From Cordylochernes scorpioides (Eukaryota; Arthropoda; Arachnida; Pseudoscorpiones; Chernetidae), in contig CP092876.1 in NCBI GenBank assembly GCA_030710605.1, positions 63,302,115 through 63,366,114 on the forward strand: a stretch of 64,000 bases of DNA. The letters are read 5' to 3'. The notes below the pieces were generated by a model. That model saw only the letters and a program-made list of their open reading frames with translations. It made no database searches and was not told the origin of the DNA. The translations under genes were made by a program, and so were the position numbers. Shown here in pieces: positions 44,795-56,489 of the stretch. The first letter of the stretch is position 1; the number at the start of each line of letters is the position of its first letter.

Positions 44795-45865
44795 ATGTGA
44801 CTGTCTAACAGACGAACCTCCCAAGTTTGTTATAAACGATCTGGAAAGTAATTTTCAGAAAAAGTTGCGCAGCGATTGGTGATTGATGAGTTGCCAGGAA
44901 CACGTGTTCCATCGACTATCGACGTGGCGCTTTAAACTTCCTATTGATGGATTGATAACCACGCGGTCACACTGCCCAGATGACAAAATTCTCTCTCAAG
45001 ATAAACTGGGCACAATTTATTAACCAAGAGATTGAATATAGACCATATTTTTTCCACCAAATTCTATATATCTGAAATATGGGATAATCAAAATCATTAA
45101 TATACTATATATTAATTTTTGAATGCTAAAATGCTATAATATTAAATTTAATTAAGATTTCATTGTAACGTTTTTAGCGGTCACACTGCCAAGATGGAAA
45201 ATTCCTTCTCAAGATCAAGCCAAAGCTAAGCACAATTTATTAACCAATATTTTGAATATAACCAATGTTATTTTTACCAAACACTATATATTCGAATTAT
45301 GGGAATATCCAAATATCATTAACATACTATATATCAATTTTTGCATGTTAGAAATTGAATAAAATATCTTTTTTTTACGATTGCCTTGAAACTTTTGTGA
45401 ATTTTTCAATAGATTATTCAGTTATTTTTAATTTAAAATGAAAAGTTAATATTTTTATCTCATCATTATATAGATAGTTTGTTTTTTAAAAAATATATCA
45501 ACATTTAAACTCGCATCTTCCTTTTTTTAAAACAAAAGCAAGTTAATAGAATATTTTTAAATACAAAAAAAAAAGAAAACAAAACAAAACTTTACCTTAA
45601 TGCCTTAATTGAACTACGAAAATATTAAATCCAAAAGGCTATGATGCAATAAAAAGTAAAAAATAAAATGGCGATAACCGTAAATAAATTAGAAAAAAAT
45701 TATCGTTGGATTATGCATTAAACTGTACAAATAGGTAACTAGCAAGATAAATGAAAATGATGGAATCAATAGTTCAATTTATTATTTAATAAAATAGATA
45801 CTCTAAAATGGTTAGCTGATGAAACATTAAGTAACTAATAAATTAACAAAATTGAAATACTGTAA
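44795..45865. other. AT-rich spacer with a diverged duplication
   Basis: GCGGTCACACTGCCMAGATG and ~150 following bases occur twice (about 44961 and 45177), so an old tandem duplication is present. No gene. Confidence 0.5.
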
Positions 45866-45869
45866 TATT

Positions 45870-46345
45870 TAAATTGATTAAGGGTTTTGGCTATAAAATG
45901 AAAACCCTTAAATGGCAACTTAGAAAAGTAGAATCCGTCGAATATTATCACATAGAGAAAATTAAATTTCTGAATCAAACAAGCCTCAATAATGCAGAGA
46001 AACTACAAATGCTAACGGATGAGTCACCGTTAGAATGTAAACATTATTTCGTAACATTATACTCTGAAGATCCATCACATTAGATGCAAATTTCCACGAA
46101 GATAAAACAGAATAATAACGTAATAAAGCAACAAAAAGGAAATAGGAATATGTTTTGCAATTCATTATTAAAATAAAAATTGCCCATATCGGTGTCCAAA
46201 TTTTATAAAAAGAATTGCAACAAGTTTCTCGTCGCCCTTAGCTTTGGTCAAATTTCAGCAATAAATGATTCAGTTTGCATACATAAATGTCAACTTTCCT
46301 TATAAATTTGCTAAATTTGAAGTTTCACTCAATAATATTCCTGTT
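45870..46345 (+). pseudogene. Gypsy-type element fossil, part before the copia insertion
   Basis: A 69-codon frame (45874-46083) and later fragments lead directly into the protease region that resumes at 50942. No motif is clear in this piece. It is assigned by continuity across the copia target site. Confidence 0.4.
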
Positions 46346-46601
46346 TGATATAGGCTTAGCAAAATACGATTATTCTTTTGAGGATTTCTGGATGTTTTTG
46401 TACTCACGTATGTTGTAGTTACGAGGACATCCCTTTAGATAAAAACAAATATATATTTATTTAAGGAACGACTTGTTCCATTACATATATTGTTAAAACA
46501 AGTTAGCGATAAACATCAGCAAGGTTGAAGGTAGTAGTTGGAAGTTGCTTAATAGTAGTGACGTAGCATCGATGATGATTAAAGTCAAAGTTTGCGTAAC
46601 A
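46346..46601 (-). repeat. Copia 3' LTR (256 bp)
   Basis: TG..CA ends. On the minus strand it is preceded by the purine tract AAGTAAGGAGGGAA (about 46602-46616), the likely polypurine primer. Confidence 0.9.
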
Positions 46602-46610
46602 ATTCCCTCC

Positions 46611-48239
46611 TTACTTTGGCTTTATTCCCACGATGCTGAGGCTCTCCAGGTGTTTCTTCATCTGGTCTCGGGATAGGTCCTTTGTGAAGATATCCGCCTC
46701 CAGGTCCTGAGATGGCTTGTACAGAAGGCAGATGTCTCTGGATTCATAACAGTCTCTCAAGAAGTGGTACTTCCTGTTGATATGTCTACAGCGACTGCTT
46801 TGTTTAGGGCTGGAGATCCAGTTGATCAATGACTGACTGTCTGTATAGATCGCAGTTGGTTTTTCCATGAAAAACCATTCTTCCAGCTCCTGTAACAGGT
46901 TTATTATCCACTTGATTTGACAGCAGCTTTCACAAGCAGCTATCATTTCCGCTTCCATTGTGGAGAGCGCAACGAGTGGTTGTTTACTACTTTTCCAGTC
47001 TATAGTTGCTTCGGCGAGCTTCAATACATATCCGCCGTAGGATTTTCCATCATGAGTGGTCGACCAGCTGGCATCGGTGTAGGACTTCAGGATTCCAGTC
47101 TTCCCTCTTTCAAATTTCACTCCTAGGTCAATTGTTCCTCGTAGGTATCTCATCACTCTTTTGATTGCTGTCCAGTGCATCTGTTTTGGTTGTCTGGAGT
47201 ACTGTGAAAGTTTGCTAGTGATGTAAGCGATGTCGGGTCTGGTGTTAACAGCTAGAAACATTAGCATTCCAAGGGCTTCTTGGTAAGTGTGCTGATCGCA
47301 ATTGTCATCTTCAATATGATTGTTTAAATTGATTTCTTTGGAACCTGGTGTTGGAACTTCCTTACAAGTTTCCATTCCATATTTCTGCAATATTTGTTGT
47401 ACATAGTGGCTTTGCTGTAGCGAAATTCCCTCCTTGTCTTGTATGATCTTGATTCCCAAAAACATGCCTTTACATGTTACATCCTTTATTTCCAGGTGAT
47501 GTCTCAATTTATTGATGAATCTGTTTGAGGTATCTTCAGAATCTGAGACAGTGATAAAGTCATCAACATATATTCCTACATAGAAGTATTTGTCTTCATT
47601 CTTCCATTTAAATAGGCAAGGATCAGATTTAAGTTTTTCCAGTCCACAGTCATGAAGTACTTGACTGAATCTCTCATACCACGATCTTCCGGATTGAGGT
47701 AGACCGTAAATACTTTTGTTGAGTTTGCAAACTTTGTTTCTGTCTTGGACAAATCCAGCAGGTTGTTCCATGAATATTGTGTTTTCAATGTTTCCATTTA
47801 GATAGTAAGCTTTCACATCAAATAGTTTAATGACTGAATATTTTGTTGCTGCCATTGACAAAATAGTCCTGAGGGTGGCATTTTTAATTACAGGGCTGAA
47901 ACTTTCGTTGTAATCTCTTCCTGGGATTTGGTTGTATCCCATTGCAACAAGTCTAGCTTTGTAAGTTTTGTTTTTGTTTTCTTGGTCTTCAGATATTTTG
48001 AACAGCCATTTACTTTTGACAACTTTAGCGTTTACAGGTCTAGGTACCAGTTCCCATACTTGATGCGAGTACATGTTCTGTATTTCCTCAAGCATTGCGT
48101 TCTCCCAATGTTTCTTGTCATCGCATGCGATGGCTTCTTCATAGTCTTTCGGAATGATTTCATTCGTAGTAGCCAGAACGTAGTCATCGAATCTTTTAGG
48201 TATTGTTCGAGTTCTTTGTGGTCTGTCTGTCTGTTGATC
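46611..48239 (-). pseudogene. Copia reverse transcriptase and RNase H
   Basis: This segment is intact within itself. It begins in the spacer before VWELVPRP, then WLFKISEDQ and FSPVIKNATLRTIL, motif A KLFDVKAYYLNG, YGLPQSGRSWYERF, catalytic YVDDF, and GMLMFLAVNTRPDIAY. The RNase H domain carries SYTDASWSTTHDGKSYGGYV, STMEAEM, YTDSQSLI and a final HINRKYHFLRD. The AYYLN in motif A varies from the usual TAYLN. It is separated from integrase by a frameshift near 48240, so it would not be made as part of one polyprotein. It ends at 46611, just before the LTR. Confidence 0.9.
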
Positions 48240-49237
48240 ATGGTATCTGGTGCTGGCTCTTCAATATCAACATCTGATAGAACATGATTGTCCAGTTGTT
48301 CATCCTCCTGAATGAAGAAATATGTGTCAGTGTCTGTATTATTATCACTTTGTTTTTCTTCCGAGATGACATTATTGTTCTCTCTGAAGTGAATGTCTGC
48401 GGTTTCAAGAATGACTCTTGCTGTGATATCAAATACTCGATAAGCTCTTCTGCATCTTGAATATCCTACAAATATTCCTCTCTTAGATTTAGCTTCTAGT
48501 TTGTGTCTTTGATGATTCTCGAGTTTATAGAAGACTTCACAACCAAATCTCATGATGTGAGAGACGGATGGCTTTTTACCTTTCCATTTTTCCATAGGGG
48601 CAGTGTCTGAGTCATTGGTTGTGGGAGTTAGATTGTACAGATATGCAGCTGTATTCACAGCTTCTGCCCAGAAGTGTAGGGGTAATTGGGAGTCTGCCAG
48701 AAGTGTTCGGCCTTTGTCTAATAGTGTTCTGTTAGCTCTTTCAACTCTCCCATTGCTTCTTGGGGTGTACGGTGTAGTTAGTTCATGTTTAATTCCTTTG
48801 GATTCTATGAAGGTTTCAAGGTTTTTATTGATAAATTCTGTTCCGTTATCTGTTCTAAGTCGTTTTAGTTTTGAGTTTAGCTCGTTTTCTCTCTTTACAA
48901 TAAACTTCTTCAAAACTTCTGCTGCTGAGAGTTTATCTTTGAGAAATTCTACAAATATTCTCCTAGAAAATCCATCTACGATGGTCAAGAAATATTTACT
49001 TCCGCCCAAGGAGTTTATTTTCATTGGACCATAGAGATCGACATAAATGGCTTCAAAGGGGTAGCTTTCCTGATTGCTATCTGTGTGAACATAGGGTACT
49101 TTGGTCATTTTTCCCAAGGAGCAAGCATCACATAGATCAAGGGTACCATTTATAGAGTTCAAGCCTTTTAGAAGATTGTTCTTCAAAATCAGGTCTAATT
49201 TGTTGTCACTAGGATGTCCTCTAACCTTCTGTGCCAT
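48240..49237 (-). pseudogene. Copia integrase
   Basis: The segment starts with the end of the GAG-pre-integrase box (GHPSDNKL), then CDACSLGKM. The catalytic triad is seen as IYVDLYGPM (D), LRTDNGTEF (D) and PRSNGRVERANRTLLDKGR (E). HFWAEAVNTAAYLYN and RGIFVGYS.. follow. It catalyses insertion of the cDNA. The frame is offset from gag-protease by a small insertion near 49225, at a GAGG dinucleotide-like repeat, and from RT by an indel near 48240. Confidence 0.88.
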
Positions 49238-50553
49238 GCAGTCCTAGAATTGTCCTTTGAAATCAAGCAATGTTCATTTGGAACATGAGTTGTTTCAGGT
49301 AAACGTGATAGGTTCAATGTGTACATGTTACCATCAAAGTTTCCTGTTCCTATTAGCTTGTCATCAGAAGAGTATATGTATGCTCCTTCAGAATTCAAAA
49401 GAACAGAGTTCCCTCTTCTTACTACGCTTGGAATGGACATTAGATTTCCTTTCAGGTGTGGTACATGGAGGACATTATGCAGGGTTACAGCGTTGTTAAG
49501 TTTGTCCTTACCTTGTACAGTAGCTTGGATTAATCCTGATGAGGCAGATTCGATGTGTCTCTCTTCTTCCGCCACTTGTATGCTTCTTCTCTCCTCCGTC
49601 TTGTGCTCGATCCATTCACCATGGGAAGTCATGTGGCTTGTGCACGCAGAATCAATTATCCACACGTCCTGAGTCGTCGGGCGTTCCTCCCTTGTGATTA
49701 CATGTAGTGCGTATTCTGAAGTGGAGTCTCTTCGTTGGGATGGTTCCTCCGTTCGTTCTTGGATTGCTGATCTGGCTGTGTCTTTGTTTTGTTTTGGTCC
49801 TTTATGGTAGTTCCTTGTACTGGCTATGTTATTTTTGTTTGTTGTATTATTTTGATTTCCTTTGTTGTTAGGGTTGAACCAACAGTCTTTCTTGAAATGT
49901 CCTTTTCTTTTGCAAATGAAGCATGACTTTTCTTTGAATTGGTTGCCTGATGATCTGAAAGTATTTTCATGATTTTTGCTTCTGTCCTGTCTTTTCTTCT
50001 CGAAATCCAGTAGAGTTTGTCTCAAGTCTGGTAAGGAGATTTCTCTGTTTATTGACAGTGCTGCTGCGATCGTGTCAAAGTTAGGTGTGAGTCCTTCAAC
50101 AATGTATCGTACAAGTTCTCTTTCTGTTACAGTCTTTCCTAGCTGGGTGACCTCTTGTGCCAGTTTCTGTGCTCGTACAATATACATGTTAACATTTTCA
50201 TTTGGGTTCAATTTTAGTCTGGCTAGATCCAACATTAGGTCTATCCTTTTATTTTCTAGAGATCCTTCAAACCTTTTCTTTATGTCGTACCAAATTCTTT
50301 TGGCCCTTTTATCGCCTCGAAAGATGATTGTTAAGTCATCCGAGAGTGACAATATTATTAGGCTGTATGCTTCCCGATTCTTTTTCTTCCAAATATCATA
50401 TTCTAGTTTATTATTTGTAAAATCTGGCTCGTCATTAACAATTACGTCCTCGAAGAGATCTTTTGAATCTAGAATTGCTTCCATTTTCATGGACCACGTT
50501 GTATAGTTATTTTCTGTTAACTGTTCCATTTTTGCTAAGTTATGTGTATCCAT
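49195..50553 (-). pseudogene. Copia gag and protease
   Basis: It opens MDTHNLAKMEQLTENNYTTW, the usual copia gag start. The capsid-like UBN2 region spans ~50-190, and a CCHC zinc knuckle CFICKRKGHFKKDC lies near residue 215. The protease active site is IIDSACTSHM, with A where many copies have G. The frame is lost within the WHRRL box at the junction to integrase. Confidence 0.9.
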
Positions 50554-50662
50554 TTTTATCCAACTTTTTATTTCTAAATTGGCGGTTAGTCCAATTATTT
50601 AATTTCTTTTTGATTTAAATGGATCAATTGGCGGTTAGTCCAATTCGCGCGCCCAAAGCCCG

Positions 50663-50673
50663 CTCTGCTACCA
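50663..50673 (-). promoter_or_regulatory. Copia primer-binding site
   Basis: On the minus strand, three bases inside the 5' LTR, TGGTAGCAGAG is complementary to the 3' end expected of animal initiator tRNA-Met including CCA. Confidence 0.7.
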
Positions 50674-50676
50674 AAT

Positions 50677-50936
50677 TGATATAGGCTTAGCAAAATACGA
50701 TTATTCTTTTGAGGATTTCTGGATGTTTTTGTACTCACGTATGTTGTAGTTACGAGGACATCCCTTTAGATAAAAACAAATATATATTTATTTAAGGAAC
50801 GACTTGTTCCATTACATATATTGTTAAAACAAGTTAGCGATAAACATCAGCAAGGTTGAAGGTAGTAGTTGGAAGTTGCGTAATAGTAGTGATGTAGCAT
50901 CGATGATGATTAAAGTCAAAAAAAGTTTGCGTAACA
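50677..50936 (-). repeat. Copia 5' LTR (260 bp)
   Basis: It matches the LTR at 46346 with about two substitutions and four extra A residues. Confidence 0.9.
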
Positions 50937-50941
50937 CTGTT

Positions 50942-51960
50942 TTATATTTTATTGATACTGGCTTCACTATTTCATTAATTAGTTGGTCATGTTTAAAGCA
51001 ACTTAATTTAAATTAAAATGTATATTGAAGGATCAAATTTAAGCAGGTAGACCGTTATTGCGCACATTTCAGGTTCAGTATATAAAAGCTACTTTTTGAT
51101 AATCAATATAAAAATTCCAATTGTGAATTTCAGGTAGTTAAAAGCTTTATCTATTCACAGAGTATCGGCTCTGGCTTAGGTGAAAATATTGGAATTTATA
51201 TTTGAAATAAAAAATCAAAACTGTGTGTATTATTTCTCTATATCTTCTGAAACTCATATTAAGTCTGATTTACAAAAGTGCCTAATTAATTACTCGAAGA
51301 AAGCCAAGCATTGTTCAGCCAGCATGAAACCGACATCGAAGGGATGGCTGTTCATAATAGAATCTATATACTTGAATCTCCACCCATCATATGCATACCA
51401 TATAGAAGACCACTCTTGGTGAATATAATTAAATTAAAAAACAAGTTGAAGGCTATAGTCGAAAAGGAATAATTAGAGAATCCCAGTCATCTTGGGCCTT
51501 CCCTGTAGTGTTGAATTAAAAAAAAAAGGATGGGTGGGCAGAGGATGTGCATTGTGCAATTTAAAGGTAATTATATTTGTTAAGATATATTCTCACCCTT
51601 ACATCTAAGACATGTTTGATAGCATACCTGATACGTAAGACTTCACTTGAAAAAGCATGGAGGTTTTGGAATGTCTAAATATATAAAGAATCTGTTGATA
51701 AAAATGCTTTCATTACAAATGACGGGCATTATGAATTTTTAGGGATACCATTTAGGTTGAAAATGCTCCAAATACTTTTAGGACTATAATTCATAATATT
51801 ATCGGAAATCTTCATAGAAACGATGTTTTAAATTATCAAGATGATATTTTAATTTATACAGAAGTACTTTTCAATATTATATTACATTTTTAGGGGACCT
51901 ATTCGACAAACTCAAAAATAAAAATATATCAAACTCGAATTGAATAGCATTTCTCGCCGA
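50942..51960 (+). pseudogene. Gypsy-type protease and reverse transcriptase fossil
   Basis: In broken frames it reads FYIDTGFTISLIS (aspartic protease), GIIRESQSSWAFPVV..KKKDG (RT N-terminal box), FITNDGHYEFLGIPF, KNAP, and the catalytic YQDDILIY, with YQDD in place of Y[LV]DD. It ends with LFDKLKNKNI. This is the classical Ty3/gypsy order. The copia element is inserted just before the protease box. Heavily mutated and inactive. Confidence 0.75.
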
Positions 51961-51964
51961 AAAG

Positions 51965-52955
51965 TCTGGAACATAGTCTTTTGCAAAATCATTTATAATT
52001 TTATGGGGCTTCAAATATTCAAAAATCGTTTTTTTGTGAAATATTAATCATTGCCTTTTCCTTAGTAAAAATAAACTATCACTCGAGTCGCGCGCTTCTT
52101 TAGCGAGCTATAGCGTTGCAAATCGTTCTTTTAAAAACGGAACAGCCACTGTAGATAGTTAACATGACTTTGTCGGCTGAAATAGATCTCTTGGATTTTT
52201 CGGTATTAGTTAATCTAGGTATCACAATTTTGTTGTTTTCTTCCAGACTGAAATTATACTTAACTTAGGGTTTAATATATACGAATATAGTATCTATGAA
52301 TTTTATCTTCTCTCTTATTTTTCTTTTCACACGTGTTTTCGGAAAGAATTTTGATCATATTTGATCAGATAAAGTAGGACCCACTTTTTTGTGTCTATCT
52401 TACTAGACCCAAACCTCTCTAAACAACTTCGTATATATATTATAATAGTATATAGACTGAACTATATTTGTAATGGTGCCGTATTTATTTAATGAACTAC
52501 TGAACAGCTCCAGTCGATCTGGCATAATCTTTCAATTTATATAGCCTGATCGGGAAGGGTCATCGATTCGAATAACGGTATTTCAAAATTTGAAGCTTTT
52601 TTCAAAGCTTTAAGAAGCTTTTTTATCTCTAAAAACATTGAGATCTAGAACCTTATTTCATTATACTCTATAATTTGTGAAAGTGTTATTTTTTTCTTAG
52701 TTTGAAGAAATCTAATGACAGATCTAATTCCGTTCTATGTGCAATATCTTTGTGAAGGTGACGCCGTTTTATGAGTAAATTATATCGACACAAAATGTAT
52801 AATACATACATTTATTTTCTCATTAGTTGAAGGTGCCTTCAAATTTTATTAGTATTATTAAAAGTGAAAAATACGGGAATAACGAAAATTTCTAAGTAAT
52901 TTTATTTCATTTAAATAACATTCGAATATGTATATAAGGTATTGATACTTGTTTT
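51965..52955. other. AT-rich spacer
   Basis: Nothing was recognised. Confidence 0.5.
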
Positions 52956-52959
52956 ATAG

Positions 52960-53540
52960 GCATTTTATGGTTTCCGACGACATCGGTGGTAGCTAACGTG
53001 CATGGGGCATGTACATGGCCATTAAACCTATTCTATCACTATTAATAATTAAGATGCGCAACATTTTAGCCATGTTCACTATCTCAGTGAAGCGGTGCAG
53101 AGAGAGGAGGAAGATCGCAGCTGTTGATGAGGGTCCATCCAAATTAAGACAATCACTAAAAAATGTAAAAAGAAAAGATCCAATCAGCTACATGAAGTGT
53201 GAATTAATCAGAAAAATTGGATTTTTTTCTCCTTCGGGTGTATTCATTAAGGAAAAGAATCTGCTAATGAAAATGTATCTTAATTAGTAGCGCTAATGAA
53301 AGCCCAATTATAATAATTAGTTTAATTCATTTTGAGAAGAGGGGGATGAGGTTTGGAGAAGAAAGGAAATAAATAAAGGACATTACTGGCGACCACATAT
53401 TGAAGCCTCGACTAATGGAAGCGGTTCTAAAGACGGTGGTGCCATTATACCTAATTGGGACCGCAGTGGACTTAGGGTTCTAATGGTACAATTTGGACCG
53501 ATGTGGAGGCCTAACGTATTTAACTGCCACTCATTGATGA
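52960..53540. other. Candidate conserved non-coding element
   Basis: This is a non-repetitive block with many homeodomain-type words (CCATTAAACC, TTAATAATTAAG, AATTAATCAG, TAATAATTAGTTTAATTCA) and balanced GGCC/CATGTAC patches. A 92-codon frame (53009-53287) lies inside but lacks motifs and ends in the same AT words, so I do not call it a gene. Confidence 0.35.
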
Positions 53541-53544
53541 GCTA

Positions 53545-54225
53545 GCTGGTAGAGATTTGTGGGAGAGTTTTGCTCATGATCAACATCTTTCTTACAATCA
53601 CTTCAAATAACTTTGAAAATCTAATCATTTTATCAGATCAGTATCTTTAATATTCAAAGAAAATATCTATTCGAGATAAATAAATGTTTAAGGTAAATAT
53701 GGTAAATCGACGTTAATTCCAACTTACAATCAAAAAACAAAAACATTCTAATAAAGGCTGGTGCAGAATTATTCCTAGGTGTGTGGATCTTTAGGTTATA
53801 AGACGAAATACAAAACTACGGCCCTAACCTATTTTCTAAACAACAAAATGTATTTTCCTTTGATATTGTAAATATTTAAAAGGTTTGAGAATCTGGTTCT
53901 AAAATTGAAATAATAATCAAATAACTTAGGGAATTAGATGAAATATATATAAAGTTCACTTCGGGATTTATTGATTTGTAATAAAAACAATGGTTTTGCA
54001 TATAAGTGATTAGTAGAACCACAGTGGAGAAGTCATTCCTTTCATTAGTATTGTTACGAGGCTTTCAAGCAGACGTTGTTTGTGACAAGGTTTCTAGGAA
54101 AACAATGTGGATTCGTTGTGGATGCAGCTTAGTGCGTTATACTTTATTAGCAGTATCTGTTAATGAAATTGAGAACTATGGATACATATGAATGAACTTG
54201 TCTCCAATGTTTACCCCAGAAGGAT
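53545..54225. other. Non-genic DNA
   Basis: No repeat or gene was recognised. A 61-codon frame at 54006 has no motif. Confidence 0.45.
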
Positions 54226-54620
54226 CCTTCTCATGAACGGCTGGCTCCCTTCCAGGTCGGGCAAGCTTCTTTGGCACCCTCTTGCAGAATCATCCCCACC
54301 GCTACACTCCCTACGACAGCTTGCCGCTTGTTATTTCTATACCAATGCCACACACTTTCCGATGTCTACTTCCCCAGAGCAGTCAACTTTATGGCACCTT
54401 CAAACCAGCCGCTGCTATCAACCGAACCTTCTCCCATCGCTCCTTTTTTAGGACTTCTCGCTGTCAAACTGATGTCAGCAGACTCTGCTCTCCCCGCCTG
54501 CCTCTTCGTCAACTGACCCCTTCATTTATCCCTCTGAGCCAATAGGACTTCTTGACTATCACCCAAGTCATTTTGTGAAGAGGGGAGCCAGATGCCACAT
54601 TGCCCCTTTCCAAACAACAA
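54226..54620 (+). other. GC-rich coding-like island
   Basis: All three plus-strand frames are long here. The most protein-like reads MQNHPHRYTPYDSLPLVISI onward to LTPSFIPLSQ (54282-54545). The composition differs sharply from both sides. A family-5 foldback end follows directly at 54625-54710, as in the element at 7228-7945 with its GC-rich interior. It may be a captured gene or LINE 3' fragment. Confidence 0.3.
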
Positions 54621-54624
54621 CGAT

Positions 54625-54710
54625 TAATTTATATTTATTCCAATAAACGACGCAAGTAATCAGTAACCTTCAGTTGCAAGATCAGATGTTTTTTTTGCTC
54701 AACAAACATA
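54625..54710. repeat. Foldback family 5, right end
   Basis: ATTTATATTTATTCCAATAA ... CAGTTGCAAGAT matches 7870-7930. Confidence 0.5.
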
Positions 54711-54959
54711 AAATTTATTTTATAATACCCTATAATATACCCCTCAGCATATTTGACTATTTTCATTAAAATTAAATAAAATCAATATAGTTTATGCGTG
54801 TCGGCAATGTAACTAATTTTATTTGGGAATGAGAAATAATGCTCAGCCAAATATATACTCATGTACAAAACTGAAAGTTTCGTATTTTAATGTCGTATGT
54901 TTTTTTTTTAAACGCGAAAGAGACAATTTTATTCACCCTAGGTTCTCTCGTGTCTTCAA

Positions 54960-55533
54960 TCTCTATATATATAAAAGTCAATTTCTGTCTGTCTGTCTGT
55001 TTCGCGATAAACTCAAAAACTACTGAACCAATTGGTACCAAATTTTGCATGTCGCTTTTTATAAACCTGAGGAAAATTTTCGGCTACATTTTGATTAGTA
55101 ATTTCGGCTATTTCTTTTTTTCATTTGAAGAACTTTTTTTTTTACGCGGAGTAATCCGGAATGGAATGAATACCCAAATATGACCATTTTTATAAGCATC
55201 GGTGGTTCAGTGGTAGAATGCTCGCCTTCCACGCGGGCGGCCCGGGTTCGATTCCCGGCCAATGCATTTTTTTTTTTTACAATTATTAAAACTCATTTAT
55301 ATCATATATAATATAAATATATATTATTATATCAACTATATTAATTAAATCAAATACCTAAACACTAATATAATACAATTTTTGCCATCACACACACTTT
55401 TTTTCCTGTAGTTTATGTGTAACTTCTGTATTGCTATTCTATGGCACTTCTAATATTTATTATTGATGTACTTTCAGTATGAAGGAAATTTCAATCGGGG
55501 GAATTCTCGGGCGAAGCCGGGTCATACGTCTAG
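54960..55533 (+). mobile_element. Non-autonomous Helitron, 574 bp (type A), carrying a tRNA gene
   Basis: It starts TCTCTATATATATAAAAG with CTGTCTGTCTGTCTG, and ends with hairpin TCGGGCGAAGCCGGG and CGTCTAG. It is preceded by A. The last ~185 bases match the fragment at 10740-10925. The interior includes a complete tRNA-Gly gene. It lies directly before a second Helitron. Confidence 0.8.
55196..55266 (+). tRNA. tRNA-Gly(TCC)
   Basis: 71 bases fold into a standard cloverleaf. The acceptor stem is GCATCGG/CCAATGC with one C-A mismatch. Box A is TGGTTCAGTGG-like, and the anticodon stem CTCGC/GCGGG closes loop CTTCCAC (anticodon TCC). The T arm CCGGG-TTCGATT-CCCGG is perfect, and A73 is present. 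A T-run follows at 55267-55279, a Pol III terminator. The body resembles animal tRNA-Gly(GCC) with a changed anticodon base. It is embedded in a Helitron, so it may be a captured or amplified copy. Confidence 0.85.
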
Positions 55534-56018
55534 TATATATATATAAATGAATGTATGTGTGTCTGTCCTTTATGCCTGACCAAACCACTCATTGGAACGC
55601 CATGAAACTTTGGGAAGTTATTTAGTATAGTACTGGGAAGGTTTCTTGCAAAAAAAAATTTTGAAATAACTTTTCGCCTAAAAATAATCAAGATAAATAT
55701 TCTAATTTATCTGTTATAATTCAACAATCTGCTCTAAATATTATTATGATGATACGATGATTTTGTAATGTAGAAAAATAGAAAAGACAAAATTCAGGAT
55801 GACACGGCAATTTATTTGAGACAAGAATAATGATACAATTCCAAGGCAAGATACTATTCCTTTAACTTCCAATTACTGAGGAAACCAATTAATATTGATT
55901 TTATTCAACTTATCGAGTATTTTTAAAGGGACCGGGAAAAATGTTCACTTTATCGAGAGATTCGTTAGACAAACCTTTACTCGGGTAAAACCCGGGCGAA
56001 GCCGGGTACATCCGCTAG
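55534..56018 (+). mobile_element. Non-autonomous Helitron (type B), second copy
   Basis: It matches 9418-9927 from the 5' ATGTATGTGTGTCTGTCC region to the 3' end CCCGGGCGAAGCCGGG, TACATCCGCTAG. The first bases are merged with the end of the preceding Helitron, so its 5' TC is not seen. Confidence 0.8.
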
Positions 56019-56489
56019 CATTCAATAAAGATCACGGTGTATCAAAAATATTACAGAGTTATTGACTGAATTCCGATATACATGCCTCAAGTTTTGTCCA
56101 TGAGTGTATAAAATACATTTTTATATACTAAATATTTGTTGAAGTTTGTATTAATTTTGGTTAAGGATCTATATGAAATATTTGAAATTTTAAATATTTT
56201 AGCATATTTGTTTTATTATTATTATTATTATCGCATATAATAAAGCGTCTGTTCGTTGAAGCCGAATAGGATTGGTCCATTCTGTGTCACGTGTTCAAGT
56301 TACGTAGTTAAGTGACGTGGCCGGCTGTAGGTCTGTTTGGTTTTTGTTTTCATCCTTTATTTTATTCTATTCTGACCTTTTTAGTCATTTTTTGCTTTCG
56401 GCAATTTATTCGGTGATTATTTGAGGAATAATATTTTTTAAATAATTTTATTTTTTTAATTTAGCTTGATTATTTTATTTTTATAAACA

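Larger units (their letters stand above)
46346..50936 (-). mobile_element. Copia (Ty1) retrotransposon, nearly complete
   Basis: LTRs at 46346-46601 and 50677-50936 begin TGATATAGG and end GCGTAACA. The 5-bp duplication CTGTT lies at 46341-46345 and 50937-50941. The LTRs differ by about two substitutions and a 4-base A insertion, so the insertion is young. The order on the minus strand is gag, protease, integrase, RT, RNase H, the copia order. Two frameshifts (near 49225 and 48240) make this copy defective in trans functions. Confidence 0.95.

Noticed and set aside
49257..50506. Long plus-strand frames opposite the copia gag
   Set aside because: Antisense shadows of a clearly recognised copia reading frame.
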